Shown: positions 5,804 through 14,939, counted from the stretch's first letter. The stretch: 64,000 nt of DNA from an uncultured Lachnospiraceae bacterium (GCA_910585075.1 CAJUED010000001.1:1-64000), one strand, 5' to 3'. The notes: a model not told the origin generated them from the sequence alone. A program made the numbers and translations.

Positions 5804-6883
5804 ATGCCAAGAGGAAAGCCGCTTAAGAACCCCAACGGCTATGGCTCCGTTGTAAAGCTGTCAGGCAATAGAAGAAGGCCCTTCGAAGTAAGGGTAAATA
5901 CACGGATGGACGAACGCTATTATCCCGTGTATGATGTGCTGGGCCGCTTTCCTTCCCGTGAAGAAGCTTTGATTGCCCTTGCCGAATACAACAAAAACCC
6001 TTACAGCATCACAGAACGCAATATAACTTTCTCACAGCTCTATGCGAAATTTTACAAAAACAAGTATGAATACAGTGGAAAAAGCTATTCTCAAAGCTCC
6101 ATGGCCTGTACCAGGTCAGCCTATAAACAGTGTGGCACATTATATGACCTTACATACAGCAAATTGCGAACGGATGATTTCAGGGGCGTTCTTGGCCAAA
6201 TAAACGGGAAGGGAAAGCCACTCTCTCATGCACTGCAGGAACATATAAAGAACCTGTTCACCCAGATGGACAGATTTGCACTGCAGAACGATATTATAGA
6301 AAAGGGCTATGCCTCCTTCGCAAGCATAACCGTGAGCGAGGATGATAACCCGGGCGTACCGTTTACCCATGACGAGCTTGTGAAGTTGTGGCAGCACCAG
6401 CATGAGCCCTGGGTTGATGTGGCGCTTATATACACTTATTCCGGTTGGAGGATATCAGAGTTAAACAATATGCCTGTGGATGATATCAGCCTGTCAGAAT
6501 GGACCTTCAAGGGCGGCATCAAGACGTCCTCTGGAAAGGATAGAATCGTCCCCATCCATACAGCCATACGCGGCATGGTGGCAAAGAGACTTGAGGGCAA
6601 CAGCGGCAACCTGTTTAGCGAAAAGGGAAAGCATATTAGTAACCATACGCTCACCAAGCATTTTAAGGATGCCCTTATTGCATCCGGTATCACCACCCAT
6701 CATACAATCCATGACTGCCGCCATACCTTCACTTCACTGCTTGACTCTGCCGGGGCTAATCCGGTATGTATTGACCGCCTTGTCGGCCACGCTTCAAAGA
6801 GCATCACAGCACGGACATACACGCATAAAGATATTGAGGAATTAAGGGCCGCGATTGAGCTGATAAAAGTACCTGTACAGTAA
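5804..6883 (+). CDS. int: Tyrosine recombinase (prophage integrase)
   Basis: A 359-residue site-specific recombinase. The N-terminal ~65 residues (GYGSVVKLSGNRRRPFEVRVN) look like an arm-site-binding AP2-type domain, then comes a core-binding SAM-like domain (~68-180) and a catalytic domain. Catalytic residues seen are Arg in SGWRISELN (~215), Lys in GGIKTSSGKDR, His-x-x-Arg in HDCRHTF (~305-308), His in GHAS and Tyr in RTYTH (~339). All are present, so it is likely active. AGGAGG precedes the ATG. It lies at the right end of the prophage and points toward the host gene at 7084. A terminator overlaps its stop. Confidence 0.93.
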   Translation: MPRGKPLKNPNGYGSVVKLSGNRRRPFEVRVNTRMDERYYPVYDVLGRFPSREEALIALAEYNKNPYSITERNITFSQLYAKFYKNKYEYSGKSYSQSSMACTRSAYKQCGTLYDLTYSKLRTDDFRGVLGQINGKGKPLSHALQEHIKNLFTQMDRFALQNDIIEKGYASFASITVSEDDNPGVPFTHDELVKLWQHQHEPWVDVALIYTYSGWRISELNNMPVDDISLSEWTFKGGIKTSSGKDRIVPIHTAIRGMVAKRLEGNSGNLFSEKGKHISNHTLTKHFKDALIASGITTHHTIHDCRHTFTSLLDSAGANPVCIDRLVGHASKSITARTYTHKDIEELRAAIELIKVPVQ

Positions 6884-6904
6884 TTTGTATCAGGTACTTT
6901 TTTT
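6865..6904. terminator. Terminator after the integrase (bidirectional)
   Basis: AAAAGTACCTG (6865-6875) and CAGGTACTTTT (6891-6901) form an 11-bp stem followed by a T-run. The left arm is inside the integrase coding sequence. On the minus strand it may also stop transcripts arriving from the aminotransferase gene. Confidence 0.8.
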
Positions 6905-6926
6905 GTCACTAACGTGTCACTAGTGA
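6904..6926. other. Candidate integrase site at the prophage right end
   Basis: Two direct copies of TGTCACTA (6904-6911, 6915-6922), the second overlapping the perfect palindrome TCACTAGTGA (6917-6926), lie just past the integrase. Such repeats often mark recombinase binding near the attachment site. The true attR must lie between here and 7083. The left end of the prophage is outside the window, so the duplicated core cannot be confirmed. Confidence 0.35.
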
Positions 6927-7083
6927 GGTACAAAACTACACATTTTTACAATTATCTGACTGCCGCAAACACTGATAAATACTATATTTGTCAAATATGC
7001 AAACTTAAAAAAACATACCTAAACTAAGAAATCCATAAAGGAATATTCAAAAATTTCCTTTGTTTCTAAAAATTTTAAAAGTG

Positions 7084-8181
7084 TTAACCCCTATACTCAT
7101 TGCAGGCCCCAATCACCTTCTCCACTTCCTCATCCGTCATCTCCGGAAAAAGAGGCAGGGTTACACAATGTTTAGCCAGGTACTCCGCATTCGGGCAGTC
7201 CCCCTCCTTATAGCCCAGGTCTTCATAAGCCTTCTGCAGATGGCAGGGAACCGGATAATGTCTGTTGCATTCCATCTCCTTCCCTTCCATGTAAGCGATA
7301 AAGTCTACCGGGTCTTCCACCGTAATCACAAACAAGTGGAAAACGGGCTCCGTATTTTCAGGATGGGCCTGCATGGTAAGCAGCGGATTGGTAATCTCCT
7401 GAATATACCGTCTGCCGATTTCCTTTCTCCTTGCCGTCCACTGTGGCAGATATTTCAGGCTCACACTTAAAACCGCTCCCTGAAGGCCTTCCAGACGATA
7501 ATTATACCCCACCAGATCATGGTAATATCTTACCTTACATCCCTGATTTTTGATTGTGGTAATCACATCATAGTACTCTTTCTTATAGCAGGTTACACTG
7601 CCGCCCTCCCCGAAAGCATACAGGTTTTTTCCCGGGTAAAAGCTGAAACACCCCAAATCTCCCAGGCTCCCTGCCATTTTCCCTTCATAGCCTGCCCCGT
7701 GGGCCTGAGCGCAGTCCTCCACCACGAAAAGCCCGTGTTTATCCGCAATGGCTTTAACCTTACCAAACTCGAAAGGCTGTCCATACAAATGCACACCCAG
7801 AATGGCCTTTGTTTTGTCCGTAATCTTTTCCTCTATTTTATCCGGGTCTATCTCCCATGTATCCGCCGTACAGTCCACAAACACCGGCGTTGCCCCGGTA
7901 TAGGTAACTCCCCAGGCTGTTGCAATATACGTATTGGCGGGAACAATCACTTCATCCCCTGCCCCGATTCCAAGAGCCATCATGGCGCAGTGCAGAGCGG
8001 AAGTTCCGTTGTTCACTCCGGCCGCATAAGGTACATTGCAGAAATCAGCAAACTCTCTGTCAAACTGGTCCGCAAATCTTCCCCCTGAAAAAGCTGTCTC
8101 CTCACATACTGCCTCAATCGCCTTCATATATTCTTCTTTATGTTTCTGAAAATCTCTGGTCAAATCTATTCTTTTCAGCAT
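7084..8181 (-). CDS. DegT/DnrJ/EryC1/StrS sugar aminotransferase
   Basis: A 365-residue PLP-dependent aminotransferase that adds an amino group to a keto-sugar nucleotide. Visible landmarks are NNGTSALHCAMMALGIGAGDEVIVP (cofactor and phosphate binding), VEDCAQAHGA (Asp against the pyridine N), and FSFYPGKNL with the Schiff-base Lys. The overall pattern is close to dTDP-3-amino-3,6-dideoxyhexose transaminases (FdtB/QdtB group), but no dTDP-sugar genes are in the window, so the substrate is open. GGAGG precedes the ATG. It is the last leftward gene of the polysaccharide region and its 3' end borders the prophage; the C-terminus looks complete. Confidence 0.88.
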   Translation of the reverse strand: MLKRIDLTRDFQKHKEEYMKAIEAVCEETAFSGGRFADQFDREFADFCNVPYAAGVNNGTSALHCAMMALGIGAGDEVIVPANTYIATAWGVTYTGATPVFVDCTADTWEIDPDKIEEKITDKTKAILGVHLYGQPFEFGKVKAIADKHGLFVVEDCAQAHGAGYEGKMAGSLGDLGCFSFYPGKNLYAFGEGGSVTCYKKEYYDVITTIKNQGCKVRYYHDLVGYNYRLEGLQGAVLSVSLKYLPQWTARRKEIGRRYIQEITNPLLTMQAHPENTEPVFHLFVITVEDPVDFIAYMEGKEMECNRHYPVPCHLQKAYEDLGYKEGDCPNAEYLAKHCVTLPLFPEMTDEEVEKVIGACNEYRG

Positions 8182-8303
8182 TCTTTCATCCTCCTGCCCA
8201 ACTTGGCTGCTGTTTTCACAGCCTGTCCGGCCGCTATGCTTTCGCTTTTATTTTGTTTTTGAAAAACCTTTCCTTGCGCCGGCATTTAACTGCATGCAGC
8301 GTT

Positions 8304-9230
8304 TCATTTCCGCACCGGTTCACTCTTACCGGACATTCCTTTTTCTTCCTCTTTAAAGGCTTTCCGCAGTCTGTGAATCTGCACCAGATAATTCTTAATC
8401 GTCTTCCACAGCTTCACGGTGGTATTGTAATCCTCCTGCCATTCCACAGGCATGTCGTAAATCACCACCCCCATGCGCTCCGCCCGCAACAGAAATTCTA
8501 TGGTGTAAAACCATCCGTTGTCGTTTCCGCAGGCTGCCACCAGCTTTTCGGCCGTCTCTTTGCGCAGAAAAGTAAAACCGCACACCGCATCCGTTGCCTT
8601 CATATGAAAAATTGTCTTCAGAAGAAACACAAGCCCCATGGAAGTTATCTTCCGATACCATTTTCTTCCCCTTGTGTTGGACTCCTTACTGAAACGGCTG
8701 CCATTCACATATTCCAGTTCCGGCCTTTTCTCAAACAGTTCAATGGTACGGCCAAGGTACTTAATGTCTGTGGACAGGTCAATGTCCATATATCCCACCA
8801 GGGCGCATTCGTTTAACGCGATTCCCTTTCGGAAAGCAACCCCTACTCCTCTCTCACCTACCCGCACATAGGCGACCTCCGGATACTTTTCCGCAAGAGC
8901 CTTTCCGATTTCCGGGGTCTCATCCTCCGAACCGTTATCCAGAATCGTAAGCTGATAAGGAATCTTTACATTTTCCCTTAAATAAGCCATGCTCTTTTCA
9001 ATTCCGTTTTCCAGCCGCAGTCTCTCGTTCAACACGGGGAATAGCAGATTGATGGATAATTCAGAGGAGGCTGTCTTATCTGCCGCAGCCATCCCATCAG
9101 CTATATTCCCCGTATCCATTCTGTTTTCTGCATCTGTCCTGCTCATGATATCCGCTGTATCCACCACTTTACCGCCTTTTCCTTTTTCCATTTCTGTTTT
9201 CCCGTGAAAAATCCCACTATTGCCATTCAA
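8304..9230 (-). CDS. Glycosyltransferase family 2
   Basis: A 308-residue GT-A glycosyltransferase resembling dolichol-phosphate-mannose-synthase-like enzymes. The catalytic core begins near residue 57 (SINLLFPVLNERLRLENGI) with LDNGSEDETPEI, the metal-binding MDIDLSTD (DxD type) and SRFSKESNTRGRKWYRK. The first ~55 residues are low-complexity and unusual for the family; a later ATG (residue 14, with GGGAAAACAGAA upstream) may be the start. No C-terminal membrane segments. Likely transfers a sugar to a lipid carrier or glycan chain in the cytoplasm. Confidence 0.82.
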   Translation of the reverse strand: MNGNSGIFHGKTEMEKGKGGKVVDTADIMSRTDAENRMDTGNIADGMAAADKTASSELSINLLFPVLNERLRLENGIEKSMAYLRENVKIPYQLTILDNGSEDETPEIGKALAEKYPEVAYVRVGERGVGVAFRKGIALNECALVGYMDIDLSTDIKYLGRTIELFEKRPELEYVNGSRFSKESNTRGRKWYRKITSMGLVFLLKTIFHMKATDAVCGFTFLRKETAEKLVAACGNDNGWFYTIEFLLRAERMGVVIYDMPVEWQEDYNTTVKLWKTIKNYLVQIHRLRKAFKEEEKGMSGKSEPVRK

Positions 9231-9348
9231 GCGGTCTTTCCACAGAAATCATTCTTACTGTCCATTCCTGCTGCCTGACGGATTTTCTATACCTTTCCCG
9301 GCTCGTCCCGAACCGGCAGCACCGTCCAAGCCCACCAGGCCGGAAACA

Positions 9349-11040
9349 CTACTTTGCCTTAAACCCGTCCTCTATCCGTTCTCCCATCAGCGTGCTCCGC
9401 TCCAGCATAAACCTGTAGCACGTGCTCGGATAGGTATGATAACTGTTTATTTCACCCTCTCCGCTATAGTAAACCCTATTCCCGTTTATTTCAAAACTAC
9501 CTTCCTCCGCCCTGTCATAGTCCTTCTGTACCACATAATAAGGCTGCCCTAAATTCTGCTTCGCAAAGACGCCCGCATCCGTTATGTAGTGGTCCCAGTA
9601 AGGACTCACCGACACCACAATGCAAAACAGCATCCCCCCTGTCAATATACTGAAAAATCCCTTCTTTTTCTCCCCAAGGTATTCCCCAACGGCAATCATG
9701 GGCACCGCAAAAATAAAGGCAAGGCCGTAGCGGATAAAAGGCGCCGTAAAAAACCAGGTCAGAAGGCTGCAAACCACCGCCGCCATAAGCGCTGCCAAAT
9801 CCCATCTTATCTCCTTTTTTTCCAACAGCCTTTTTACACTCAAAGCCGCCAGCAGGGCTGCTCCAAGTAAAAGCGCTCCAAGCAGCATTTTCTCATACCG
9901 CTCCTGTCCCTCCCACCAGATGGGAAGCCAGCGGGTAATGGACCAATCAATTTTTTCCACATCATACAGACACCGGCCCCACACCTTAATCTGGTTTGCA
10001 TCCACCAGCAAATACTCCTCCGGTATCTTCCACTCCACATTAAAAAGGTCAATCCCATTAAAAGGATACAAAAGCCACCCCGAAATCAAAAAATTCCTCA
10101 CCAGAAAAGGAAGCAGAATCAGACACCCGCTGCCAAAATATACCCCCGTCTCCCGCCAGCGCTTTTCTCTTACAAGAAACACCGCAGGGTAAACCACAAT
10201 CAACACCAGCACGCAGGCTGAAAACTTTAAGGTCGCCACGAAAACCGCCAGCACTGCCAGCAGAGAATAAACCGCCACATTCCTTTGGCCTTCCATATTT
10301 TCACACCAGGCGGTTATCACAAACAGTACGAAATACATTGTGGTATAATCCGTTGCCGGGGACATACTTCCGGTTATGATCACCAGTGTATAAAAAAGAA
10401 TTCCCCCCCGCATCATATCCGCACTGTGACGCCTGTGATTTTTAAACTCCTTCAGCCCGTGGAATGCATAAAGGCACATAACCACCTCCACAAAACCCGT
10501 GGTCGTGTGGAGGGACTGACCCAAAAGCCACCGCAGACTGAAAACGGACGCAAAAGCCAGGTATGCGCTGTTATAGGCAAAGTGAAGCTGGAGATTTCCC
10601 ATCCCCTTAATCAGCCCATATTCTTCATACAGGCGAATCATCTGGGCATGGTAAATATTGGTGTCCGTGTGGAAATTCCCCCGGGATGCAAAAAAAGCAG
10701 TCAGTAAAATGAAGCCGGCATAGAAAAATCCCTCCCAGGAAAAAATGATTTTTTTATATTTTCCCCAATATTCAAAAATCTTCCTTCTCCCCGCTATACC
10801 AATAGCCAGCGCCGAAGCCGCCATCAAAATATGGCACACCGGCCCGATTTTCCCAAAAAGACTGAAAATCTCCACATACACCGTAATCGCCGTAATCCCG
10901 GCCACCAGATAATGGGTCAGGGAAAAGTGGCTCCGGCCGATACCGGCTCCGGCCGCCTTTTCCAGTAGATAGAGAACGCCGCCGCCAATACATCCGCACA
11001 CCATTGTCATATAAATCCAGCTTACCAGCACAACCGCCAT
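9349..11040 (-). CDS. Large polytopic membrane protein (GT-C-like)
   Basis: A 563-residue protein with about 12 hydrophobic spans and a soluble C-terminal ~80 residues. The loop HTDTNIYHAQMIRLYEEYGLIKGMGNLQLHFAYN after the third or fourth span holds acidic/His residues typical of GT-C enzymes that use polyprenyl-phosphate sugars, and the layout recalls the LIC_10190-type membrane family. GGAGAGGGACAT precedes the ATG. It lies between two glycosyltransferases in the surface-glycan region. Probably transfers or assembles a glycan on the outer face of the membrane. The exact family is uncertain. Confidence 0.6.
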   Translation of the reverse strand: MAVVLVSWIYMTMVCGCIGGGVLYLLEKAAGAGIGRSHFSLTHYLVAGITAITVYVEIFSLFGKIGPVCHILMAASALAIGIAGRRKIFEYWGKYKKIIFSWEGFFYAGFILLTAFFASRGNFHTDTNIYHAQMIRLYEEYGLIKGMGNLQLHFAYNSAYLAFASVFSLRWLLGQSLHTTTGFVEVVMCLYAFHGLKEFKNHRRHSADMMRGGILFYTLVIITGSMSPATDYTTMYFVLFVITAWCENMEGQRNVAVYSLLAVLAVFVATLKFSACVLVLIVVYPAVFLVREKRWRETGVYFGSGCLILLPFLVRNFLISGWLLYPFNGIDLFNVEWKIPEEYLLVDANQIKVWGRCLYDVEKIDWSITRWLPIWWEGQERYEKMLLGALLLGAALLAALSVKRLLEKKEIRWDLAALMAAVVCSLLTWFFTAPFIRYGLAFIFAVPMIAVGEYLGEKKKGFFSILTGGMLFCIVVSVSPYWDHYITDAGVFAKQNLGQPYYVVQKDYDRAEEGSFEINGNRVYYSGEGEINSYHTYPSTCYRFMLERSTLMGERIEDGFKAK

Positions 11041-11172
11041 ATGTCCCTCTCCTTCTGTCTTCGCTTTTATATCTGTTCATAGATTCTAATACGGGCTTTC
11101 TCAGAGCCCCGCTTAACGATTCCGACACTTTTCCTTCCGGGCAGACGCACCCTGTTTATTCCCGCGAACAAT

Positions 11173-11224
11173 GAGTCAAGTGCCGTGCTTGCACGAGCAT
11201 AAAATCAGCAGGCTGATTTGACTC
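11173..11224. other. Three-way-junction-like palindrome
   Basis: GAGTCAA (11173-11179) pairs with TTGACTC (11218-11224). Inside are two more perfect hairpins, CGTGC/GCACG (11184-11195) and ATCAGC/GCTGAT (11204-11217). The shape is like a small cloverleaf, in the gap before a glycosyltransferase gene (leftward). There is no clear U-run, so it is not a simple terminator. Confidence 0.45.
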
Positions 11225-11262
11225 AAGCCTTATTTTATATCGCTCGCTATATTGGGCCCTTT

Positions 11263-12225
11263 TTAATGCTTCACCACTTTTTCAATATCGGAAACCAGGT
11301 AACGCTGCTGCTTAAAAATCAGGTTCAGCAGCACCGACAAATACTTCAATATAATGGTGAGCAGCGCAAACACCCCAAAAAATCCCAGCGCCAGGAAACA
11401 CATTGTGGAAAGCCACCCTTCCACCGGTTTTGTCTTGGTAAAAAAGTCGGAAAAAATATAAATCCCAACCCCCACCGTCACAATCAAAAATAAGCCGCAG
11501 ATAATTGCCGACAACCGCTCCAGCACATTTGTAAAATAGATAAAAGAGTCAAGGGCAAGGGTGGTGCGCTCTGACACCACGCTCTTATTCTTTATCCTCA
11601 CATCCACATCCGAGCTGTCATAGTAAATGGTTGCGGTATTCAAGCCGCAGTTCATGTACACTGCCTTTCTGTAAGGAATGTACTGCCCCATAGATTTAAT
11701 CCTGTTGATCGCCCGTCTGGACACCAGCCTGAAAGTCTCCGGCCCGATTTTTTCCCTCCCTCTGCTGGTCTTATTATAAAGGGCATAAAACAGCCGGGAG
11801 GTAACGCGCAGCTTTCCGCTACTGCTTGCCGCCACAATATCATTGCCCTCTAACAGCCTGTGGTAAACCTTCATCACCACATCAGGATTGTAATCCACAA
11901 AAATATCGTCAAATTCGTAGACAAAATCCCCGATCGCAATATCCCTGCCCGCGTTCATAGCGCTCTCAAGCCCCTGGAAAAAGCTCATATGCACCACATT
12001 CACCATGGCCCCAAGCCCCTTGTTTTCCACATATTCCTTTAAAATGTCCACTGTGCCGTCCTGACAGTCGTCATCCACGCACACCAGCTCAAACTGCTCA
12101 AAATTTTCCTCAAAAACCGGAACAAGGGTGCTCAAAAAATATTTCAGATAAGGAGCCACATCGTGCAGATAAATCACCAGAGATACGAATTTTTTTTCTT
12201 TTTTACTTACAGTTTCACTCCCCAT
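11263..12225 (-). CDS. Glycosyltransferase family 2 with two C-terminal membrane spans
   Basis: About 320 residues. The N-terminal GT-A domain has FVSLVIYLHDVAPYLKYFLSTL, CVDDDCQDGT and YEFDDIFVDY (metal-binding acidic motif), followed near the C-terminus by two hydrophobic spans (AIICGLFLIVTVGVGIYIF and LALGFFGVFALLTIILKYL). This is the GtrB-like layout in which the enzyme loads a sugar onto polyprenyl phosphate. Start chosen at 12225 because GGAG lies 6 bp upstream; the frame is open to a TTG at 12246. Confidence 0.82.
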   Translation of the reverse strand: MGSETVSKKEKKFVSLVIYLHDVAPYLKYFLSTLVPVFEENFEQFELVCVDDDCQDGTVDILKEYVENKGLGAMVNVVHMSFFQGLESAMNAGRDIAIGDFVYEFDDIFVDYNPDVVMKVYHRLLEGNDIVAASSSGKLRVTSRLFYALYNKTSRGREKIGPETFRLVSRRAINRIKSMGQYIPYRKAVYMNCGLNTATIYYDSSDVDVRIKNKSVVSERTTLALDSFIYFTNVLERLSAIICGLFLIVTVGVGIYIFSDFFTKTKPVEGWLSTMCFLALGFFGVFALLTIILKYLSVLLNLIFKQQRYLVSDIEKVVKH

Positions 12226-12349
12226 AAAAATCTCCATTCCTGCCAACAGTCCGTAAATTTAGGTGTCAGCACAATATTTATAAAGCCAACTAATTTATCC
12301 CGAAAAATTTATTTTATAAGTTCCATGGCACAAAGCCGACGCCGAAAAA

Positions 12350-13486
12350 TTATAAATACGCATCCAGGTCATACACAGTATTAATCTTTCCTGACAGCAC
12401 ACTCACAAATACCGGTGCTTCGCTCATCACCCGAATGGCCGTGGGCCTGGAATCATCCACCTCGGAACTTTTTAAAATCGGCTTCATGGAGTACAGGGAC
12501 TGTAAATAAGAGTACCCATACTCCGGTTTCATATACTTATCCGCCAAATGAGACATATAAGGCCATGCGGACTTTGGTCTGTGGGGACAGGTACTGCAAT
12601 TCCCAAGCGCATCCGGCGTACATTTATTTTCTCCTTCTTCCATCCCCTTCTGGCAGGAAAATTTCGGTTTCAAATCATAACTGGTCACATGAGGGGTAAA
12701 GGTCACCGCCGTCAGAGAGTGCAGCCCCGTCTGTCCAAAAGGCATGATGGAAAAGAAAGGCCCGTCCATCACCGTGATCCCGATTTTCTCCAAAGCCTTT
12801 GACGGCTTGCACAAAATAATCTCGCACAATTCATATTTGATGCCAAAAAATTCTTTTTCCAATCCCTCTACTCTGTCAATCACCTGATTCACAGAGGCAT
12901 AAGTGGCGTTCAGCACATAAGGCGCCTCAAAAAAATCGCCTTCCTCCGTTTCAATCCAAAAGACCTTCTCACCTTTCACGATTTTCCTGATCCGGCATCC
13001 GTATTTGATTTCCACATTCCGCTTGCTGCTCAACGTATCCTCAAAATGACGCTGTAACACCTTAGCGTCATACGTATATTCTTCCGTGAGAAAAGCCCCG
13101 TCGCACATCCCCGGCTTAAAATACTTGGAAGCTGCCACCTCCTCGCATTTGATACCTGCCGCCCTACAAAACTCCTGGAACTGCTTTGCATTGGTCCAGG
13201 AAAATTTATCCGATGTGGCGTAAATCTGCTCAAAGGCATCATGGATACAAAAGCCGAAATCCTCCACGAAACGCCTGAAATATCCCGCCGACTTCACCGC
13301 CGTGGTCAGGCTTCTCGGATAATGATACCCCATATGCACCCTGGCCTGATTGATATACGTAGCCCTTCCAAAGGGCGCATCATCATACTCAAGCACCAGC
13401 ACATGCTGCCCCCTCTTTCCACAAAATTCCGCCGCATACAAACCATATAAACCGGCTCCGATTATTATCTTATCATACCGCTGCAT
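12350..13486 (-). CDS. FAD-dependent oxidoreductase (DAO fold)
   Basis: A 378-residue flavoprotein. The N-terminal Rossmann motif KIIIGAGLYGLYAAEFCGKRGQHVLVLEYD binds FAD, and GYHYPRSL and the substrate-domain residues follow the DAO-like family. A region near residues 285-310 has Cys spaced as C...C...CSTCPH (could hold a metal, not certain). Such genes recur in polysaccharide loci next to glycosyltransferases. The substrate may be a sugar or a lipid-linked intermediate. It is divergent from the GtrB-like gene and probably starts the leftward unit through the next three genes. Confidence 0.72.
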   Translation of the reverse strand: MQRYDKIIIGAGLYGLYAAEFCGKRGQHVLVLEYDDAPFGRATYINQARVHMGYHYPRSLTTAVKSAGYFRRFVEDFGFCIHDAFEQIYATSDKFSWTNAKQFQEFCRAAGIKCEEVAASKYFKPGMCDGAFLTEEYTYDAKVLQRHFEDTLSSKRNVEIKYGCRIRKIVKGEKVFWIETEEGDFFEAPYVLNATYASVNQVIDRVEGLEKEFFGIKYELCEIILCKPSKALEKIGITVMDGPFFSIMPFGQTGLHSLTAVTFTPHVTSYDLKPKFSCQKGMEEGENKCTPDALGNCSTCPHRPKSAWPYMSHLADKYMKPEYGYSYLQSLYSMKPILKSSEVDDSRPTAIRVMSEAPVFVSVLSGKINTVYDLDAYL

Positions 13487-13569
13487 ATATATTCATTCTC
13501 CCTGTGAATCCTGTCATATTTTGTAACCATCAACTCACATTATTCCCAAAACGCACTCACAACATAACA

Positions 13570-13733
13570 TAACTATTCGGTCTTCGGCTTCATAGTTACG
13601 AAATCCGGCTCATTTAAAAGTTTGCCTTCGGCAAAGGAGCCGGATTTTTGAGGTCGATACGCTTTCTTACGGACTTTGCAGCAAGTGCAAAGTCCTAGGC
13701 TGAACTGTTGCCTCACAACACAGCTATTTTTTA
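13570..13733 (+). other. Tandem hairpins ending in a terminator-like stem
   Basis: In the divergent gap are TAACTAT/ATAGTTA (13570-13598), a strong two-part stem AAATCCGGCTC/GAGCCGGATTT (13601-13647) with inner TTTGCC/GGCAAA, a 9-bp stem GGACTTTGC/GCAAAGTCC (13671-13695), and a last stem containing TGTTG/CAACA and GCTG/CAGC followed by a T-run (about 13,698-13,733). It reads like an attenuated leader or a small RNA that ends before the glycosyltransferase promoter. Confidence 0.45.
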
Positions 13734-13740
13734 TTGAGCA

Positions 13741-13769
13741 TTGCGAAAATTATTTTTCTCGTATATACT
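13741..13769 (+). promoter_or_regulatory. Promoter of the GtrB-like gene
   Basis: TTGCGA (13741-13746), 17 bp, TATACT (13764-13769). It is about 38 bp before the chosen ATG and just after the terminator-like hairpin, so the gene has its own start of transcription. Confidence 0.6.
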
Positions 13770-13806
13770 TGAGTTTATAACACCTGTCCCAAGGAGACTC
13801 AAGCAA

Positions 13807-14736
13807 ATGCAGGAAAATCAAACACTTTCCATTATCATACCTTCTTATAACGAGCAGGACAACATCCCAAAAACCTTTGAGACCATCAAAGCCACACTGG
13901 ATGCGGCCTGCATTTCCTTTGAAATTATTTTCGTTGACGACGGCTCGAAGGACGCAACCTACCTGCGCATCCATGAGCTTTCCGAAAAATATGCCGAGGC
14001 AAAAGGCCTGTCCTTTTCCAGAAATTTCGGAAAAGAAGCCGCCATTTTTGCCGGGCTGGAGGCCGCCTGTGGCGCCTGCTGCGTCATCATGGACTGTGAC
14101 TTGCAACATCCCCCCGGCCTGCTGCCTGAAATGTACCGGCTCTGGCAGGAAGGTTACGAGGTTGTAGAAGGAGTCAAAGCATCCCGTGGAAAAGAAAATC
14201 CATTTCACACTCTTTCTGCCAACACCTTTTACCGCTTAATCAGCAAAGCAACCGGGATTGATATGTCCAAGGCCTCCGACTTTAAGCTGATGGACCGCAA
14301 GGCTGTGGATGCACTGCTTATCCTTCCGGAGCGGGCTCCCTTTTTCCGTGCCCTTTCCTCCTGGGTTGGATTTCGCTCCACCACCATCCCATTTGAAGTC
14401 CAGGAGCGGGCAATCGGTACTTCCAAATGGTCCGTATGGAGTCTTACCCGATATGCCATTAGGAACATTACTTCCTTTTCAGGCGCGCCCATGCAATTTG
14501 TGACCCTGATGGGATGGATTATGCTGATTGCATCCTTTGCCCTTGGCGTTCAATCTTTGTATAAATACTTCTCCGGTTCCGCCCTTGAGGGCTTCACCAC
14601 CGTTATCCTGCTGCAACTGATCATCGGCAGTGTCCTCATGATCAGCCTGGGCATTATCGGTCATTATATTTCAAGGATTTATGACGAGATAAAAGCAAGG
14701 CCCCGCTATATTATCGATAAGAGATGCGGCTGCTGA
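13807..14736 (+). CDS. GtrB-like polyprenyl-phosphate glycosyltransferase
   Basis: A 309-residue family 2 enzyme. Start at ATG 13807 (AAGGAG upstream); the frame is open to 13741 but that part contains the promoter. The GT-A domain has SIIIPSYNEQDNIP, FVDDGSKDAT, SFSRNFGKEAAI and MDCDLQHPPGLL (catalytic DxD equivalent), then two C-terminal membrane spans (~240-300). This pattern is that of GtrB/ArnC-type enzymes that transfer glucose or an amino sugar to undecaprenyl phosphate on the inner face of the membrane for later transfer outside. It is the only rightward gene in the polysaccharide region. Confidence 0.88.
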   Translation: MQENQTLSIIIPSYNEQDNIPKTFETIKATLDAACISFEIIFVDDGSKDATYLRIHELSEKYAEAKGLSFSRNFGKEAAIFAGLEAACGACCVIMDCDLQHPPGLLPEMYRLWQEGYEVVEGVKASRGKENPFHTLSANTFYRLISKATGIDMSKASDFKLMDRKAVDALLILPERAPFFRALSSWVGFRSTTIPFEVQERAIGTSKWSVWSLTRYAIRNITSFSGAPMQFVTLMGWIMLIASFALGVQSLYKYFSGSALEGFTTVILLQLIIGSVLMISLGIIGHYISRIYDEIKARPRYIIDKRCGC

Positions 14737-14820
14737 GCAAACGCTGGCAAGCCAGCCTATTGCCCAAACGCCGGCAGGCTTCGCAAGCCTATTGATTGTT
14801 CAGGCACTGCCACACTTTGC

Positions 14821-14862
14821 AAGGCTGTCTGTCGCGCCGCATGTCAGACAAGCCTTGTTTTG
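14821..14862 (+). terminator. Terminator after the GtrB-like gene
   Basis: AAGGCT-GTCTG-TC and GT-CAGAC-AAGCCTT form a long stem with small bulges, followed by GTTTTGT. Smaller stems (GCTGGC/GCCAGC, AGGCTT/AAGCCT) lie before it. Confidence 0.6.
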
Positions 14863-14875
14863 TATCCAATAAGCC

Positions 14876-14939
14876 GGACGGCGAAGCGCGGCGAAGTTTT
14901 ATAGATTTATCACTTCAGCGCCGCCTTGCTTTGCCGTCC
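14876..14939. repeat. Long imperfect inverted repeat between convergent genes
   Basis: GGACGGC (14876-14882) pairs with GCCGTCC (14933-14939), with further pairing of AAGC/GCTT and GCGGCG/CGCCGC inside and a 20-nt AT-rich loop. It lies between convergent genes and may stop the dehydrogenase transcript on the minus strand, or be a small palindromic repeat element. Confidence 0.5.

Noticed and set aside
7920..8816. 298-codon rightward open frame
   Set aside because: Lies opposite the aminotransferase and glycosyltransferase genes, both firmly identified; His/Pro/Leu-rich shadow translation.
13601..13647. Strong hairpin taken as terminator of a glycan gene
   Set aside because: Both flanking genes start here (divergent), so no known transcript ends at this hairpin; kept as part of an unexplained hairpin series.
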